Of a stretch of DNA of 64,000 nucleotides, positions 9,268-17,217 are shown piece by piece. Source of the DNA: Firmicutes bacterium HGW-Firmicutes-14. Lineage in GTDB: Bacteria > Bacillota > Thermincolia > Thermincolales > UBA2595. Both the position numbers and the translations under genes were made by a program. The stretch is from contig PHAB01000007.1 of assembly GCA_002840275.1 (NCBI GenBank), positions 1-64,000 of the forward strand, read 5' to 3'. Under the pieces are notes generated by a model. It saw only the letters and a program-made list of their open reading frames with translations, searched no databases and had not been told where the DNA came from. Position 1 is the stretch's first letter, and each line of letters opens with the position of its first letter.

Positions 9268-9303
9268 GGCAAATTGGCTAAAATAATTTTGGAGGGATGA
9301 GTT

Positions 9304-10317
9304 ATGATAGTAGTTATGCACAGCGGCGCTGAAAAAAACGAAATAGATGAAGTGCTGGAAAGGCTGCAGGGCCTTGGATTTCAAATTCACCTTTCCCAGG
9401 GTGTGGAAAGGACCATTATAGGCGCCATAGGTGATAAGACCAGGCTGAATGAAACCGCCCTGGAAGCAATGCCGGGGGTTGAGAAGGTTGTACCCATACT
9501 CCAGCCATATAAGCTTGTCAGCCGGGAGTTTAAGGACCACAACTCTGTGGTCAGGGTCGGTGAACTGGAAATGGGCAGAGAAAAGATTCATGTAATGGCC
9601 GGCCCGTGTGCTGTTGAGAGCAAGGAACAACTGATGGAGACCGCAAAACAGGTAGCCAGGGCCGGAGCAACAGTGCTCAGAGGGGGAGCATTCAAACCCA
9701 GGACATCACCCTATGCTTTTCAGGGTCTTGAGGAAGAAGGGCTGAAAATGCTGGCAGAGGCCCGGGAAAGCACCGGTCTCAAGATTATAACTGAGGTTGT
9801 CGACCCCAGGACAGTAGAACTGGTTTCAAGATATGCGGATATTCTGCAGATTGGGGCCAGGAATATGCAGAACTTCTTTTTACTCAAAGAAGTGGCCCAA
9901 TCCGAAAAACCTGTTGTCCTAAAAAGAGGACCTTCAGCGACGGTGGAGGAATGGCTTATGGCGGCGGAGTATTTAATGTCAGGCGGCAATTATAATGTCA
10001 TTTTATGTGAACGCGGAATCCGCACCTTTGAACCATACCTGAGGAATACTCTCGATCTGAGTGCGGTCCCGGTGGCAAAACACCTGTCCCACCTGCCGGT
10101 TATAGTTGATCCCAGTCATGCCATCGGGAAGTGGAGGTTTGTCAAACCAATGGCCATGGCAGCTGTTGCCGCCGGCGCAGACGGGCTGCTCATCGAAGTC
10201 CATCCGAACCCGGCCCAGGCCCTTTGTGACGGGCCCCAGTCCCTTACTCCGGACAACTTTATGGATCTGATGAGCGAATTAGGCAGGGTTGCATCTGTCC
10301 TTGGCCGGGTTGTTTGA
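9304..10317 (+). CDS. aroF: DAHP synthase with N-terminal ferredoxin-like regulatory domain
   Basis: Same reaction as the preceding paralogue. The 337-residue protein has a ferredoxin-like domain at residues 1-70 (Thermotoga type, the site of feedback inhibition) before the catalytic barrel with A-G-P-C-A-V-E near residue 100. The two catalytic domains are clearly related over their full length. A GGAGG box at 9291-9295 precedes ATG 9304. It begins the aroF-tyrA-aroA group. Confidence 0.93.
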   Translation: MIVVMHSGAEKNEIDEVLERLQGLGFQIHLSQGVERTIIGAIGDKTRLNETALEAMPGVEKVVPILQPYKLVSREFKDHNSVVRVGELEMGREKIHVMAGPCAVESKEQLMETAKQVARAGATVLRGGAFKPRTSPYAFQGLEEEGLKMLAEARESTGLKIITEVVDPRTVELVSRYADILQIGARNMQNFFLLKEVAQSEKPVVLKRGPSATVEEWLMAAEYLMSGGNYNVILCERGIRTFEPYLRNTLDLSAVPVAKHLSHLPVIVDPSHAIGKWRFVKPMAMAAVAAGADGLLIEVHPNPAQALCDGPQSLTPDNFMDLMSELGRVASVLGRVV

Positions 10318-10367
10318 GACCATAGGATAATTAAAAGGCGGGGAATGTAAAAGGTGGGGAATGGCTT

Positions 10368-11474
10368 TTGAAACCTTTGTTTAGAAAAGTGGTAATTATC
10401 GGTGTGGGGTTAATAGGAGGTTCCCTGGGAACGGTCCTGGTAAACAGGGGACTGGCCGGAAGGGTCACGGGGGTTGACACGGACAGTGCAAATCTTGACC
10501 TTGCCCTCGAACTGGAGGCCATCCACGATACTTCACCGACCCCCGAAAAGGCGGTAACCGGAGCGGACCTTGTTGTCGTTTCCGTCCCGGTAGGAATCAC
10601 TATTGATATCATTAGAAGGATTGCACCTTTTCTGGAACAGGGGTGTATTGTTACCGATGTGGGCAGCACTAAATCCAGAATTGTCAGGGAGGCCCGGGAA
10701 GTAATGCCTGAGGGTACATATTTTGTAGGCGGGCATCCCATGACAGGTTCAGAAACTGCAGGGGTTAAGGGTGCAGACAAGTATCTCTTTGAAAATGCGG
10801 TTTATATTCTTACACCTGCCCCGGGGACAGACCGGGAAGCCCTGGCTGTGGTCCGGGAAATGGCGGGTGCCCTTGGATCAAATGTCATAGAAATGGACCC
10901 TGACGAACACGACCTGATGGTGGCTGCTGTCAGCCATATCCCCCATCTTATTGCCACTGCCCTGGTGAATACGGCCGGGGAACTGCAAGAGGACCACAAA
11001 GGCCTGTTCTTGCTTGCAGCCGGTGGATTCAGGGATACAACCAGGATTGCGTCAGGACATCCTTTAATGTGGAAGGATATATGCCTGACAAACAAGGAAA
11101 ATATTCTGATCGTAATTGACCGTTTCAGGGCTGTCCTGGACCGGACCGCAAAACTAATTGCAGAGTGTGATGACAAAGGACTGGAGATAGAACTGGCCAA
11201 TGCAAGGGAACTGAGGAGGAACATCCCTTCCAAGATGAGAGGTTACCTCCCGCTGGTTCACGAAATTGTTGTCACGGTACCGGACAAGCCGGGTGTTATT
11301 GCTAACTTGGCAGGCAGCCTGGGAGACGAGAATATCAATATCAACGACATTGAAATATTAAGAGTAAGAGAAGGAGAAGGCGGGACCATCAGACTTGCCC
11401 TGGGCAGTGAGGATGATGTGGTCAGGGCCCTGGAAATATTAAAGGAGAAAGGCATAACTGTTAAGAGAAAATGA
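10368..11474 (+). CDS. tyrA: prephenate dehydrogenase with ACT domain
   Basis: NAD-dependent oxidation of prephenate to 4-hydroxyphenylpyruvate for tyrosine. The Rossmann motif G-V-G-L-I-G-G-S is at residues 12-19; G-x-H-P-M-T-G-S-E (near residue 121) and S-H-I-P-H (near 190) are family signatures. Residues 300-368 form an ACT domain (V-T-V-P-D-K-P-G-V-I), the likely tyrosine sensor. The start is TTG at 10368 behind AAGGTGG; no in-frame ATG is near. Confidence 0.95.
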   Translation: MKPLFRKVVIIGVGLIGGSLGTVLVNRGLAGRVTGVDTDSANLDLALELEAIHDTSPTPEKAVTGADLVVVSVPVGITIDIIRRIAPFLEQGCIVTDVGSTKSRIVREAREVMPEGTYFVGGHPMTGSETAGVKGADKYLFENAVYILTPAPGTDREALAVVREMAGALGSNVIEMDPDEHDLMVAAVSHIPHLIATALVNTAGELQEDHKGLFLLAAGGFRDTTRIASGHPLMWKDICLTNKENILIVIDRFRAVLDRTAKLIAECDDKGLEIELANARELRRNIPSKMRGYLPLVHEIVVTVPDKPGVIANLAGSLGDENININDIEILRVREGEGGTIRLALGSEDDVVRALEILKEKGITVKRK

Positions 11475-11480
11475 GAGTAG

Positions 11481-12779
11481 GTGCGGAATTTGAACCTGCG
11501 GTTGATTAGCGCCAAAAAGATTCAGGGAGAAATAACCGTTCCGGGTGATAAATCCATATCCCATAGGGCTGTGATGCTGGGATCCCTGGCCAAAGGGATA
11601 ACCAGAATACAGAATTTCCTGATGGGAGAAGACTGTCTTAGTACCATCAGGTGTTTTAAAGCAATGGGGATCGATTTTGAGTATACTGATGATAACATCA
11701 TTATAGTGAGAGGAAGGGGTCTGCATGGTTTGCGTGAACCTGATACAGTGCTGGATGTGGGCAATTCCGGCACAACCATAAGGTTAATCATGGGGATATT
11801 GGCAGGCCAGACTTTCTTTTCAGTTGTTACCGGTGATGATTCCATACGAAAAAGGCCTATGGGCAGGGTTACTGAACCCCTGAAAGAAATGGGGGCAAGC
11901 ATCGTCGGAAGACAAAACGGAACCCTGGCCCCTATAGCAATCCAGGGAGGTTCCCTGAGGGGCATACGGTTTGTTTCTCCGGTGGCCAGCGCCCAGGTTA
12001 AGTCTTCGGTCCTGCTGGCAGGTCTCTATGCCAGGGGGCAGACTATTGTCTGGGAACCTCAGAAATCCAGGGACCATACTGAACGTATGCTGTCATACAT
12101 GGGAGCGGAAGTAGAGACCACGGACAGGGTCGTAAAGATAACGGGAAACCCCGGCCTGGAAGGAAAACCGGTCGAGATTCCCGGAGACATATCTTCAGCC
12201 GCTTTCTTCATGGTGGCTGCGGCGGCTCTGCCAGGCTCCCGCCTCAGACTGAACAGGGTAGGGATTAACCCTACCAGAACAGGTGTTATTGATGTCCTGA
12301 GAAATATGGGAGCGGAGATTTCCATAGTCAACGAAGATATTGTTAACGGTGAACCGGTAAGCGACCTTATTGTAAGGGGAGAAGGTCTTAAGGGGACTGT
12401 TATTGAAGGTGAAATAATTCCCAGGCTGATAGACGAAATTCCGGCCATAACTGTGGCGGCTGCTGTAGCCGAAGGTGAAACGATAATCAGGGATGCTGCC
12501 GAACTGAAGGTCAAAGAATCCAACAGGATATCCACTATAGCTTCTGAACTGAGAAAGATGGGGGCTGAAGTCAGAGAACTTAAAGACGGACTTCAGATTA
12601 CCGGTATACCGTCTTTGAAGGGAGCCATCTGTGAAAGTCACGGAGACCACCGGGTAGCTATGTCCATGGCGGTAGCAGGGTTAATAGCGGAAGGTAAAAC
12701 AACCGTTAAGAATGCCAAATGTGTGGGGATTTCATTTCCCGGATTTGAAAGACACCTGGATGATTTGACGGTGCAATAA
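11481..12779 (+). CDS. aroA: 3-phosphoshikimate 1-carboxyvinyltransferase (EPSP synthase)
   Basis: Joins PEP to shikimate 3-phosphate. A 432-residue two-domain protein with P-G-D-K-S-I-S-H-R near residue 21, L-D-V-G-N-S-G-T-T-x-R-L near 90, and K-E-S-N-R-I near 344. The start may be GTG 11481 or in-frame TTG 11490; GAGTAGGTG just upstream fits the TTG slightly better. An alanine replaces the class I glycine in the G-N-A-G region; here G-N-S-G-T-T is typical of class II enzymes. Confidence 0.95.
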   Translation: MRNLNLRLISAKKIQGEITVPGDKSISHRAVMLGSLAKGITRIQNFLMGEDCLSTIRCFKAMGIDFEYTDDNIIIVRGRGLHGLREPDTVLDVGNSGTTIRLIMGILAGQTFFSVVTGDDSIRKRPMGRVTEPLKEMGASIVGRQNGTLAPIAIQGGSLRGIRFVSPVASAQVKSSVLLAGLYARGQTIVWEPQKSRDHTERMLSYMGAEVETTDRVVKITGNPGLEGKPVEIPGDISSAAFFMVAAAALPGSRLRLNRVGINPTRTGVIDVLRNMGAEISIVNEDIVNGEPVSDLIVRGEGLKGTVIEGEIIPRLIDEIPAITVAAAVAEGETIIRDAAELKVKESNRISTIASELRKMGAEVRELKDGLQITGIPSLKGAICESHGDHRVAMSMAVAGLIAEGKTTVKNAKCVGISFPGFERHLDDLTVQ

Positions 12780-12832
12780 ACAACAGTATTCTTGAGGGGC
12801 CTTAAAGGATTTGACAAAATCCACAAAAATAA

Positions 12833-12885
12833 GACGGCATATTTATTCACATCTGTATGCGCCGATTAAGAATAAATATGCCGTC
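12833..12885 (+). terminator. hairpin terminator after aroA with conserved loop
   Basis: A perfect 16-bp stem (12833-12848 with 12870-12885) carries a 21-base loop and is followed by T-rich sequence. A near copy, arms and loop, lies at 59621-59673 after cobC; both loops share ATGC-R-CCGATT. The rest of the 214-base gap before cmk holds a TGTCGAA heptamer at 12937-12943 and nothing else I can name. Confidence 0.7.
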
Positions 12886-12992
12886 ATTAATTTTTCTTTT
12901 TGGCGGAAGAATATCTGCAAGGAAAATAAAAAATTTTGTCGAAAAAGATTTAGATGTTTTATTACTGAAAAAATTACGGTAGGAGTGAAAAC

Positions 12993-13673
12993 ATGCAGGG
13001 GAAGAACCGCAGAGGGGTAGTTGCTATCGACGGTCCTGCCGGTGCAGGCAAAAGTACTGTTGCCAGGCAGGTATCAAGGGACCTGGGGTATATATATATA
13101 GACACCGGGGCCATGTACCGGGCCCTCACCCTGAAGGCCCTGAGACTGGGAACAGACCTTTATGACCATGGGGCCCTTACTGAATTGGCGCATCATACTA
13201 ACATAAAAATCAGTTATTATGACCACACCCAGATGATCATTATGGACGGTGAGGATGTAAGCACTGAGATACGTTCACCGGAAGTATCCCGGAATGTTTC
13301 CCTGGTTGCGCTTGTACCGGGGGTCAGGCTGGAAATGGTAAAACTGCAGAGAGAACTGGCCCGGGAAGGCGGTGTGGTGATGGACGGGAGGGATATCGGG
13401 TCTTATGTGCTCCCAGATGCCGATTGCAAGATATTTCTTACCGCCTCAACGGCAGAAAGGGCCAGGAGAAGGGCCAGGGACCTGGAGGCAGCCGGTTATA
13501 CTATCAACCTGGCGGAGCTTGAACAGGAGATTATCAGAAGAGATGAAATTGACAGCACCCGGGAAATGGCACCCCTGATCAAGGCTGATAATGCGATTCT
13601 TATTGACACTTCAGATATGGGTTTTGAAGAAGTGGTAAATGAAATAAAAAAGTGTATTTTACAATCCACGTAA
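12993..13673 (+). CDS. cmk: cytidylate kinase
   Basis: Phosphorylates CMP and dCMP. A 226-residue P-loop kinase: G-P-A-G-A-G-K-S-T near residue 15, D-T-G-A-M-Y-R near 37, and D-G-R-D-I-G near 130. An AGGAGTG box precedes ATG 12993. The position next to aroA and before ispH-S1 is a common Clostridia arrangement. Confidence 0.95.
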   Translation: MQGKNRRGVVAIDGPAGAGKSTVARQVSRDLGYIYIDTGAMYRALTLKALRLGTDLYDHGALTELAHHTNIKISYYDHTQMIIMDGEDVSTEIRSPEVSRNVSLVALVPGVRLEMVKLQRELAREGGVVMDGRDIGSYVLPDADCKIFLTASTAERARRRARDLEAAGYTINLAELEQEIIRRDEIDSTREMAPLIKADNAILIDTSDMGFEEVVNEIKKCILQST

Positions 13674-13712
13674 GGGCCAAATGTTTTTTTCCAGAAGATT
13701 TTGGAGGAATTT

Positions 13713-13733
13713 ATGGTTTTGCCTAGAACTTAA
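13713..13733 (+). other. six-codon mini-ORF with strong ribosome binding site
   Basis: TTTTGGAGGAATTT directly precedes ATG 13713, which opens a frame of six codons (M-V-L-P-R-T) ending in TAA. It lies in the 119-base gap between cmk and ispH. In related genomes a plsC-type gene often sits between cmk and ispH, so this may be a relic; a leader-peptide role is also conceivable. Confidence 0.25.
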
Positions 13734-13792
13734 AAAACATGAAAAGGCCGGGGAATATCAACAACATTTTATAAAGGTGATTATGAGGTGAT

Positions 13793-15988
13793 ATGATGAA
13801 AACTGTCCTCGCGCCTAAGGCAGGGTTCTGCTTCGGGGTTAAAAGGGCCCTGGACCTGGTCATGAAGACTGCCCGGGAAACAAATGCAAACATCTATACC
13901 CTTGGCCCGTTAATTCACAATCCACAGGTTGTTGAGGACCTTTCCAAAAAAGGGATTAAGGAAGCGAACGACATTACAGATATACCTGGCGGTGTGGTTA
14001 TTGTCAGATCCCACGGGGTGGGCCCGGAAATATTCAAAAAAGCCGGGGAACTAAACCTGCATATTGTTGATGCCACATGTCCCTTTGTCAAGAAAGCCCA
14101 GGAACTGGCTAAGGAATTGAATGAACAGGGTTACCAGGTAGTGGTCGTAGGTGACAAAGAACACCCCGAAGTAACGGGTATTCTTGGCTGGACAGGCCAC
14201 AACGGGATAGTGGTGGAAACACCTGAACAGGCGGCCGGGCTTCCTTCATTCGAGAAGATCGGAATTATCAGCCAGACAACCCAGCCGGAAGAAAATTTTA
14301 ATAAAATAGTATCTGTTCTCAAGGAAAAATCCGAACAGGTAGCAACATATAACACAATCTGCCATGCCACAAGGGACAGGCAGGATGCTGCCGTCGAACT
14401 GGCGAAAAAGGTTGACCTGATGATTGTTGTGGGAGGCAAGAACAGCGCCAACACCCAAAAACTGGCCCGGCTCTGTGCAGATACCGGTACAGTGACTTAC
14501 CACATTGAAACTGCCGGTGAATTCAGGGACCAATGGCTGGATGGCAGAAAACTGGTTGGGATTACAGCCGGGGCGTCAACACCGGATTGGATTATAGAGG
14601 AGGTTAAGAGTCACATGGAAGAGGTTACAACCCAGGAAAATGAAAAGAGGCAGCTTGAACAGGCTCTGGAAGTCAAAGAAATCCGTAAAGGTGATATTGT
14701 CAAGGGTATAGTAGTCCAGATTGGTGATGATGAGGTTCTGGTTGATGTAGGAGGAAAATCTGAGGGGGTAATACCTTTAAGGGAGTGCTCCTGTTGTGAT
14801 ATAAGGTCTCCCAAAGCAATGTTTAAAATCGGAGATGAAGTAGTTGTTGCAGTTATCAGGGTCCAGGATGATGAAGGGAAAATCCTGCTTTCAAAGCGGA
14901 AAGCCGATGCTGAAAGGGCATGGGATGTATTGAAGAAAGCACAGGCTGAAAGGACCACGATAGAAGGAGTGGTTACAGAGGTTGTCAAAGGCGGACTCTT
15001 GCTGGATGTGGGAATACAGGCTTTTATGCCGGCATCTCTTGTAGAAAGAGGATATGTCGAAGACCTGTCCAAATATATCGGAGAAAAACTAAAGGCCCAT
15101 GTAATTGAAGTTAAACGGGAAGCAAGGAAGGCAATTCTGTCCAGGAAATCGATCCTTGAAGAAGAGTACCGGAAACAAAGAGATATATTATGGGATGAAA
15201 TTGAAGAAGGACAGGTCCGAACGGGTATTGTCAGAAGGCTCACAAACTTTGGCGCCTTTGTTGACCTGGGCGGGTTAGACGGACTTCTGCATGTATCTGA
15301 GATGGCGTGGTACAGGGTCGGCCACCCTTCCGAAATCCTCAATGAAAATGATGAAATCGAGGTTTTTGTTTTAAGTGTTGATAAGGAAAATGAAAAAGTA
15401 TCCCTGAGCCTGAAAAAAATAATTCCCAACCCCTGGCAGGATATTGGCGAAAAATACAGCGCCGGACAGACGGTATCAGGCAAGGTGGTTAGGCTGGCTC
15501 CATTCGGGGCATTTGTTGAACTGGAACCTGGTGTGGATGCCCTTGTCCATATATCCCAGCTTTCTGACAGGAGAATAGGCACTCCGGCTGAAGTGGTTGA
15601 AACAGGACAGGAAATTGAAGCCAAAATAATCGACATTGATGTAGAAAAACATAAAATAAGCCTCTCAGTAAAGGAACTTAAAAAAGATACACAAAAGGCT
15701 GAAGATAAAAAAGCCGTTGATGCCCATCAACAGGAGGAAGAACCGGCAGTAACGGTAGGAGATACTGTTGGGGAGGCAATACAAAAAGAACTGACCAGGG
15801 TTAGTGAGGGAACAGGGGAAGGAACAGCACCAAAAGAAACTTCCGAAATTCCGGAAGAACCGGAAGAACTGGAAGAACCGGAAGAACCGGAAGAACCGGA
15901 AGAACCGGAAGAACCGGAAGAACCGGAAGAACCGGAAGAACCGGAAGATCCCGCTGAAGAAAATACGGCCGATACTAAGGAGAAATAA
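13793..15988 (+). CDS. ispH: IspH-ribosomal S1 fusion protein
   Basis: Residues 1-280 are 4-hydroxy-3-methylbut-2-enyl diphosphate reductase, last enzyme of the MEP isoprenoid pathway, with iron-sulphur cysteines in G-F-C-F-G-V, D-A-T-C-P-F-V and T-I-C-H-A-T. Residues about 300-650 hold four S1 RNA-binding domains; the third and fourth are the best conserved (N-F-G-A-F-V-D-L, P-F-G-A-F-V-E-L). The first has a C-S-C-C cluster. The C-terminal 50 residues are almost only Glu and Pro, from nine-base tandem repeats. ATG 13793 and 13796 are both possible. IspH-S1 fusions are known in Clostridia; the acidic tail looks specific. Confidence 0.93.
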   Translation: MMKTVLAPKAGFCFGVKRALDLVMKTARETNANIYTLGPLIHNPQVVEDLSKKGIKEANDITDIPGGVVIVRSHGVGPEIFKKAGELNLHIVDATCPFVKKAQELAKELNEQGYQVVVVGDKEHPEVTGILGWTGHNGIVVETPEQAAGLPSFEKIGIISQTTQPEENFNKIVSVLKEKSEQVATYNTICHATRDRQDAAVELAKKVDLMIVVGGKNSANTQKLARLCADTGTVTYHIETAGEFRDQWLDGRKLVGITAGASTPDWIIEEVKSHMEEVTTQENEKRQLEQALEVKEIRKGDIVKGIVVQIGDDEVLVDVGGKSEGVIPLRECSCCDIRSPKAMFKIGDEVVVAVIRVQDDEGKILLSKRKADAERAWDVLKKAQAERTTIEGVVTEVVKGGLLLDVGIQAFMPASLVERGYVEDLSKYIGEKLKAHVIEVKREARKAILSRKSILEEEYRKQRDILWDEIEEGQVRTGIVRRLTNFGAFVDLGGLDGLLHVSEMAWYRVGHPSEILNENDEIEVFVLSVDKENEKVSLSLKKIIPNPWQDIGEKYSAGQTVSGKVVRLAPFGAFVELEPGVDALVHISQLSDRRIGTPAEVVETGQEIEAKIIDIDVEKHKISLSVKELKKDTQKAEDKKAVDAHQQEEEPAVTVGDTVGEAIQKELTRVSEGTGEGTAPKETSEIPEEPEELEEPEEPEEPEEPEEPEEPEEPEEPEDPAEENTADTKEK
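15860..15951 (+). repeat. nine-base tandem repeat encoding Glu-Glu-Pro
   Basis: The unit GAAGAACCG is repeated about ten times with one Leu-coding variant near the start, inside the ispH-S1 reading frame. Unit length is a multiple of three, so copy-number changes keep the frame and only alter the length of the acidic tail. Confidence 0.85.
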
Positions 15989-16042
15989 TTAATAAGGCCC
16001 TCTTTATAAAATTGAGATTTGTTTTCTTTTACTATAGAAACG

Positions 16043-16107
16043 GTAAGTGGCAGACATATTCCGGAACGACGAGTCTGACGTCGTGAAGGAATATGTCTGC
16101 CACTTAC
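16043..16107. terminator. bidirectional terminator hairpin
   Basis: 16043-16062 and 16088-16107 form a perfect 20-bp stem; ACGACG (16066-16071) and CGTCGT (16079-16084) form a second stem inside. It lies between the converging ispH-S1 and SIR2-like genes and touches the stop codon of the latter. Its CAGACATATTCC arm resembles the arms of hairpins at 20787, 30033 and 43278. Confidence 0.7.
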
Positions 16108-17066
16108 TACTCCATCCATTCCTCAAAGTATATGCCCAGGTTGATTAGCCGGTTTCCGTAAATTTGTTTAAACCTTTCGGCTGCCGGCCGGGGACCGTCT
16201 ATGAGGTAAATATCCTGGCCTGGTTCTGCCATACGCCCGCCAAAGTCAAAAAGCTGGTAAGAAAGGATATCTGCTTCAGGAAGGGAATACCCGATAAAAT
16301 ATATCTCCCTTGCCCCGGTTAAAATCTCCAGGGCCCGGAACCATAAATTGCGCAGGGAAGGCAGGGTATATGACTTAAACAGTGTAGGTGCGATAATAAA
16401 GTGTTTTAGCGGGACCTGCCTGCCGGACAATAAACACCTGGCACAGGTCAGCTGTTTTTTGGGGGCACTGTCGGCGGATTCCGGTCCATTTGCCGGGTGG
16501 CCGGTTATACCGTGAGAGAAGATAAATATTTCCCCGCATATGTGACAGAAAAAGGCATTGATGGAACCGTGAAGCTTAAGAATTTTAACGGATTCAGAAG
16601 ATGTTTCTTTTTTTTCTTCCCGGAGCAGGTAATCATACTTCCTGCCTGTTAAGGTTAACAGGGATTCTATGATAAGGTCATAATTAAAAGATATTATTGC
16701 ATCAGATGCCTTTATAAAGCTGATAAAATCCAGGTATGCCCGGTGCCCGGGTTTTATGCGCCCGGGAGAAAGCAGGCCGGTAAACTCACTCAGCAGTTGT
16801 TCTTCGTAGAAGGAAACCTCACTGTAATCCACATTTGAATAAGGCCGGTAATGCCTGATCAGGTCCAGCCTGCTGAGCACTTCTTCCAGGTTTGTATTGC
16901 TGATCCAGTCTTCCTGTCCCCTGAACAGGAAACTCCCCAGGTAAGATTTCAGTTCAGTTATTCCGGGTTTTTCCGGCCTGCCGAATATTTTGCTGAGAAC
17001 GGAACGGGATAAAGGCGCCCCGGCCAGAGCGGAAAATCCGGAACCCAGAACAAAAACACGGTTCAA
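16107..17066 (-). CDS. stand-alone SIR2-like protein
   Basis: A 319-residue protein of the SIR2-like (NAD-binding) superfamily. Seen: N-terminal G-S-G-F-S-A-L-A-G-A-P nucleotide-binding loop, F-N-Y-D near residue 150, L-K-L-H-G-S with the candidate catalytic His near residue 167, two C-x2-C pairs about 48 residues apart (F-C-H-I-C and T-C-A-R-C) likely binding zinc, and a C-terminal G-Y-S-L-P segment. AAGGAGGT directly upstream of a TTG at 17064-17066 decides the start; an ATG 7 codons earlier overlaps that box. It is the only minus-strand gene in the first 50 kb. SIR2-like proteins include protein deacylases and NAD-degrading defence effectors; with no partner gene here, which of these it is stays open. 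Confidence 0.7.
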   Translation of the reverse strand: MNRVFVLGSGFSALAGAPLSRSVLSKIFGRPEKPGITELKSYLGSFLFRGQEDWISNTNLEEVLSRLDLIRHYRPYSNVDYSEVSFYEEQLLSEFTGLLSPGRIKPGHRAYLDFISFIKASDAIISFNYDLIIESLLTLTGRKYDYLLREEKKETSSESVKILKLHGSINAFFCHICGEIFIFSHGITGHPANGPESADSAPKKQLTCARCLLSGRQVPLKHFIIAPTLFKSYTLPSLRNLWFRALEILTGAREIYFIGYSLPEADILSYQLFDFGGRMAEPGQDIYLIDGPRPAAERFKQIYGNRLINLGIYFEEWME

Positions 17067-17217
17067 AAACCTTACCTCCTTCAGCACATGTAATCCACTA
17101 ATATATTGAAACGTTTTGTCAGCCTTTATACCTTGACCCCTGGGTTAGTGCTCTGATATACTTGTGCTAGCACCAGTTCAGAAGTCCTAACAATTGTTTA
17201 CCCCATGGAGGCCAAAG

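Noticed and set aside
9130-9303. T-box leader before the second DAHP synthase
   Set aside because: A terminator is present but no T-box sequence (AGGGTGGNACCGCG type) or specifier stem can be seen.
12811-13020. Plus-strand frame before cmk
   Set aside because: Covers the terminator hairpin and overlaps cmk; no domain and low-complexity A/T-rich composition.
15860-15951. Tandem repeats as a CRISPR array
   Set aside because: Unit is nine bases without spacers and lies in frame within a coding region.
15804-15992. Frame with repeated N-R-K residues at the end of ispH-S1
   Set aside because: Shadow of the Glu-Glu-Pro tandem repeat read in another frame.
16107-17066. Multi-gene anti-phage defence island around the SIR2-like gene
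   Set aside because: The neighbours are housekeeping genes and no second defence gene is visible; only the single protein is supported.
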